Origin: Flavobacterium agrisoli
Lineage (GTDB): Bacteria > Bacteroidota > Bacteroidia > Flavobacteriales > Flavobacteriaceae
Length of the DNA: 64,000 nucleotides
Direction: 5' to 3'
Assembly: GCF_016522065.1 (NCBI RefSeq)
Contig: NZ_JAEHFV010000001.1
Coordinates: 186,001-250,000 of the forward strand
Every line of letters begins with the position of its first letter. Positions within the stretch are counted from its first letter, which is position 1. A model generated the notes under the pieces. That model was not told the origin of the DNA and searched no databases. It saw nothing but the letters and a program-made list of their open reading frames with translations. The position numbers and the translations under genes are program-made. This document shows positions 61,668-64,000 of this stretch, piece by piece.

Positions 61668-62807
61668 TTATTTGACGAGTCGCAAGCCAGAAAAATGCCA
61701 ACGCATGTTCGCTTGAAAAAAGTTACGATAGGTTTTTCGACTATGGTTTTCGGGAGTGGCTATCGATGCACCACGCAATACCATTTGATTAACCATAAAC
61801 TTGCCGTTGTATTCGCCTAAAGCACCAGCCGCTTTGTTAAAATTAGGATAAGCCAAATAAGCACTATTAGTCCATTCCCATACTTTTCCCCATTGCAGTT
61901 GCGTGCTGGCAACCTCCCATTCAAACTCTGTTGGTAAACGCATGGCTTTCCATTCAGCATAAGCGAAAGCTTCGTAATAACTCAAATGCATCACGGGAAA
62001 ATCTGGATTAACTTTCTCAAATCCATTAAGAGTATATTGGTACCAATCGTTTTCTATTTTATGCCAATACAAGGGTGCTTCAATTTTATTTTCGTTTACC
62101 CAACCCCAGCCTTCATCATGCCAATAATTAAAGTTTTGATAACCGCCTTGGTTTATAAATTCGAGGTAGTCGCCATTTGTAACTAACGTTTTTGAAATTT
62201 CAAAATCAGTTATATATACCTTATGTCTTCCGAGTTCATTATCAAAACAGAATGATTCACCTTGATGACCAATTTCATAAATACCTTCTTTAATCGATAC
62301 AAAACCAGTTTCTTGTTTTTCAGCAGTAGTCATGAAGTCATTTCCGTATATCGGAAAAGTGGGTTGCATTCCGAGTAAGTATTTAATATCATAAACCAAT
62401 AATTCTTGGTGTTGTTGTTCGTGATTAAGTCCAATTTCTATAATATCCAAAACCTCTTTTGACAAATCATTTTTCAAAAATAGTTCCATTGCTTTTGAAA
62501 CATGAGTGCGATAGGCATACACTTCCTCTACAGGGGGGCGAGTCATTAAGCCACGAGTTGGACGTAAGACACGTTTGCCAACTGTGTTGTAATAACTGTT
62601 AAACAGATAAGAAAAATCGGGATGATACACCACGTAGTCAGAATCGTATTTGGTGAGCACAAATTCTTCCCAAAACCAAGTGGTATGTGCCAAATGCCAT
62701 TTGGGCGGAGAAGCAAATTCGCTAGGTTGTACCGAATAATCTTCGATGCATAAAGGGCTACAAATTGCTTCCGTTTTTTGTCTGATTTCTAAGAAACGTG
62801 CTATCAT
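61668..62807 (-). CDS. egtB: EgtB, hercynine oxygenase/sulfoxide synthase
   Basis: A 379-residue non-haem iron enzyme that joins the sulfur of cysteine or gamma-glutamylcysteine to hercynine with oxygen. The DinB-like N-terminal domain supplies the three-His iron site: HLAH with His41, and NHEQQHQELL with His129 and His133. The C-terminal FGE-sulfatase-like domain shows GIYEIGHQGESFCFDNELGR, FEISKTLVTNGDYLEFI, AYAEWKAMRLPTEFEWEVA, VWEWTNSAYLAYPNF and the closing RWHFSGLRLVK. It leads the minus-strand cluster. No egtA, egtC or egtE is present here, so a direct use of cysteine is likely but unproven. Confidence 0.93.
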   Translation of the reverse strand: MIARFLEIRQKTEAICSPLCIEDYSVQPSEFASPPKWHLAHTTWFWEEFVLTKYDSDYVVYHPDFSYLFNSYYNTVGKRVLRPTRGLMTRPPVEEVYAYRTHVSKAMELFLKNDLSKEVLDIIEIGLNHEQQHQELLVYDIKYLLGMQPTFPIYGNDFMTTAEKQETGFVSIKEGIYEIGHQGESFCFDNELGRHKVYITDFEISKTLVTNGDYLEFINQGGYQNFNYWHDEGWGWVNENKIEAPLYWHKIENDWYQYTLNGFEKVNPDFPVMHLSYYEAFAYAEWKAMRLPTEFEWEVASTQLQWGKVWEWTNSAYLAYPNFNKAAGALGEYNGKFMVNQMVLRGASIATPENHSRKTYRNFFQANMRWHFSGLRLVK

Positions 62808-63246
62808 GTTTTGTAATTATGTGGATTTGATTTACGAGAATAAAACAGTTTATCGCAAAAATTTTGTTTTCTTGTTTTGGTAAGTTATTATAAACAAAGA
62901 GTTAAAGTAATTTACTTGATTGATACTCTTGAATTTGTAATAATTTTCATAAAAATAACCTTTATAAAAATTATTACTTTTCAAAAAACAACTTTATGAT
63001 TACATAATTCACAGGTAGAAAATAGGAGGGAAGTCAAGATTTAGCCAAAAAATATCGCTTAAGAATGCTTAATCGAGGTAATTATTTTCCCTATTTTTTT
63101 TATGAGAGCTGTGTAATGGCTACTCATTTCGAGTGGCAATATTTTAATTATTAATTGCTGGGTTTTAAGAATGGGTTTTAAAAAATATTCAGGCAGTTAT
63201 TTTTAGCGTTTTACTATCTAAAATTTCGAAAATTAAAATTTGGCTT
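62808..63246. other. Intergenic region between egtB and the GMP reductase gene
   Basis: A 439-base AT-rich stretch without a credible ORF or RNA gene. It holds a weak hairpin (GCTACTC, loop ATTTC, GAGTGGC, 63118-63137 region) and two copies of GGGTTTTAA at 63160-63168 and 63173-63181. The egtB promoter should lie near 62820-62890, but no exact TAnnTTTG box is seen there. Confidence 0.5.
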
Positions 63247-64000
63247 TTACTTAGAAAAAACATTGTTTTCTTGTTCACTAACTCTTATAAAGGTAGTTCT
63301 TTTGGTGAGTTCCTTTAATTTAGAGGCACCTACATAAGTGCAAGCACTTCGCAAACCGCCTAAAAAATCCAAAACGGTATGAATAACATTTCCTTTGTAT
63401 TCAATTGTTACTGTTTTTCCTTCGCTTGCTCGGTATTCGGCTACACCACCAACATGTTTTTCCATGGCGGTCGACGAGCTCATTCCGTAGAAGTTTTTGT
63501 ATTTTTTTCCGTTTTCTATAGTCATATCGCCGCCGCTTTCTGTGTGGCCAGCTAGCATGCCTCCCAACATAACAAAATCGGCTCCGGCTCCAAAAGCTTT
63601 TGCAATATCGCCCGGAATTTTACAACCACCATCACTTATAATGTGACCACCTAATCCATGAGCGGCATCGGCGCATTCGATTATAGCGGAAAGTTGGGGG
63701 TAACCTACTCCCGTTTTAACTCGTGTAGTGCAAACAGAGCCGGGACCAATACCTACTTTTATGATATCGGCTCCTGCCAAGAGCAGCTCTTCGACCATTT
63801 CGCCTGTTACCACATTTCCGGCTATTATTACTTTATTCGGATGTTTTTTTCGGGTTTGTTTTAAAAATTCAACAAAATGCTCCGAATAACCGTTGGCTAC
63901 ATCAATACAAATAAATTGCAATTTGGGGTGTTTTTCTAAAATAGTATTCAATTGTACAGCATCCTTTTTACCTGTTCCAGTGCTTACGGCTATGTATTGA
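63247..64000 (-). CDS. guaC: GMP reductase, 5' end outside window
   Basis: The frame is open to the window edge and gives the last 250 or so residues of a GMP reductase, which converts GMP to IMP and ammonia using NADPH. The catalytic Cys lies in [20 protein letters not shown], preceded by [20 protein letters not shown] and [20 protein letters not shown]. The [14 protein letters not shown] form and AACTYVGA-like end ([20 protein letters not shown]) separate it from IMP dehydrogenase. The true start lies beyond 64000; the ATG at 63951 is internal. Confidence 0.93.
   Translation of the reverse strand, partial: QYIAVSTGTGKKDAVQLNTILEKHPKLQFICIDVANGYSEHFVEFLKQTRKKHPNKVIIAGNVVTGEMVEELLLAGADIIKVGIGPGSVCTTRVKTGVGYPQLSAIIECADAAHGLGGHIISDGGCKIPGDIAKAFGAGADFVMLGGMLAGHTESGGDMTIENGKKYKNFYGMSSSTAMEKHVGGVAEYRASEGKTVTIEYKGNVIHTVLDFLGGLRSACTYVGASKLKELTKRTTFIRVSEQENNVFSK

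Noticed and set aside
1..64000. tRNA, rRNA, CRISPR, transposase, integrase or toxin-antitoxin genes
   Set aside because: I looked through all the gaps and found no tRNA-like cloverleaf, no rRNA sequence, no regular repeat-spacer array and no mobile-element protein.

Overview
The window reads as chromosomal DNA of a gliding member of the Flavobacteriaceae, most likely Flavobacterium or a close relative. The evidence is low GC, many promoters of the Bacteroidetes type (TTG, then about 17-23 bases, then TAnnTTTG), the gliding genes gldF/gldG, the type IX secretion protein PorQ, YtxJ, GSIII glutamine synthetase, a Rho factor with a long disordered insert, OstA-like and DUF4293 proteins. Almost everything is ordinary chromosomal backbone. 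I see no rRNA, tRNA, CRISPR array, insertion sequence, prophage or plasmid gene.

Layout. 1-1115: a partial secreted sulfatase. 1215-9447: a small membrane-anchored protein, UvrD helicase, YtxJ, ClpB and a DUF349 repeat protein. 9555-17109: a minus-strand block with an anchored GH1 glycosidase, an outer-membrane barrel, AroE, a TPR protein, a class III aminotransferase and OstA. 17432-26101: Lpd, a lipoprotein, DUF4293, Rho, a UMF1 transporter and Lon. 26187-30825: a stress group with an acidic small protein, an HPII-type catalase, a ferritin-like DUF892 protein whose frame is broken in its linker, a SemiSWEET and an SDR dehydrogenase. 31058-41924: PorQ, Cmk, a nucleoside permease, the DnaN clamp, GldG/GldF, SAM hydroxide adenosyltransferase, PhoH, a HAD phosphatase and a DUF502 protein. 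42098-45075: an AT-rich envelope-polysaccharide group (GT4, LPS-type kinase, GT9). 45179-54860: DapD, a methyltransferase, RuvX, Mqo, TerC, divergent GSII and GSIII glutamine synthetases, and agmatine deiminase. 55003-57025: an RsbQ-like hydrolase followed by a PAS-kinase gene without a visible start codon. 57062-62807: a minus-strand cluster built around ergothioneine genes (egtB, egtD) with a BCCT transporter, a disulfide reductase and a racemase-like protein. 63247-64000: partial GMP reductase.

Most interesting: (i) the egtB - flavin disulfide reductase - BCCT transporter - egtD - racemase-like cluster, which suggests thiol-betaine synthesis, recycling and uptake in one operon; (ii) the RsbQ/PAS-kinase pair, where the kinase lacks a normal start and has degenerate ATP-binding boxes; (iii) the DUF892 gene with a -1 frame change over three slippery A-rich heptamers; (iv) repeated GACA-N3-TGTC inverted repeats between ytxJ and clpB; (v) two sets of direct repeats in the GSII/GSIII intergenic region. 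Several apparent TTG starts lie inside promoter boxes, so I moved those gene starts downstream to ATG codons.
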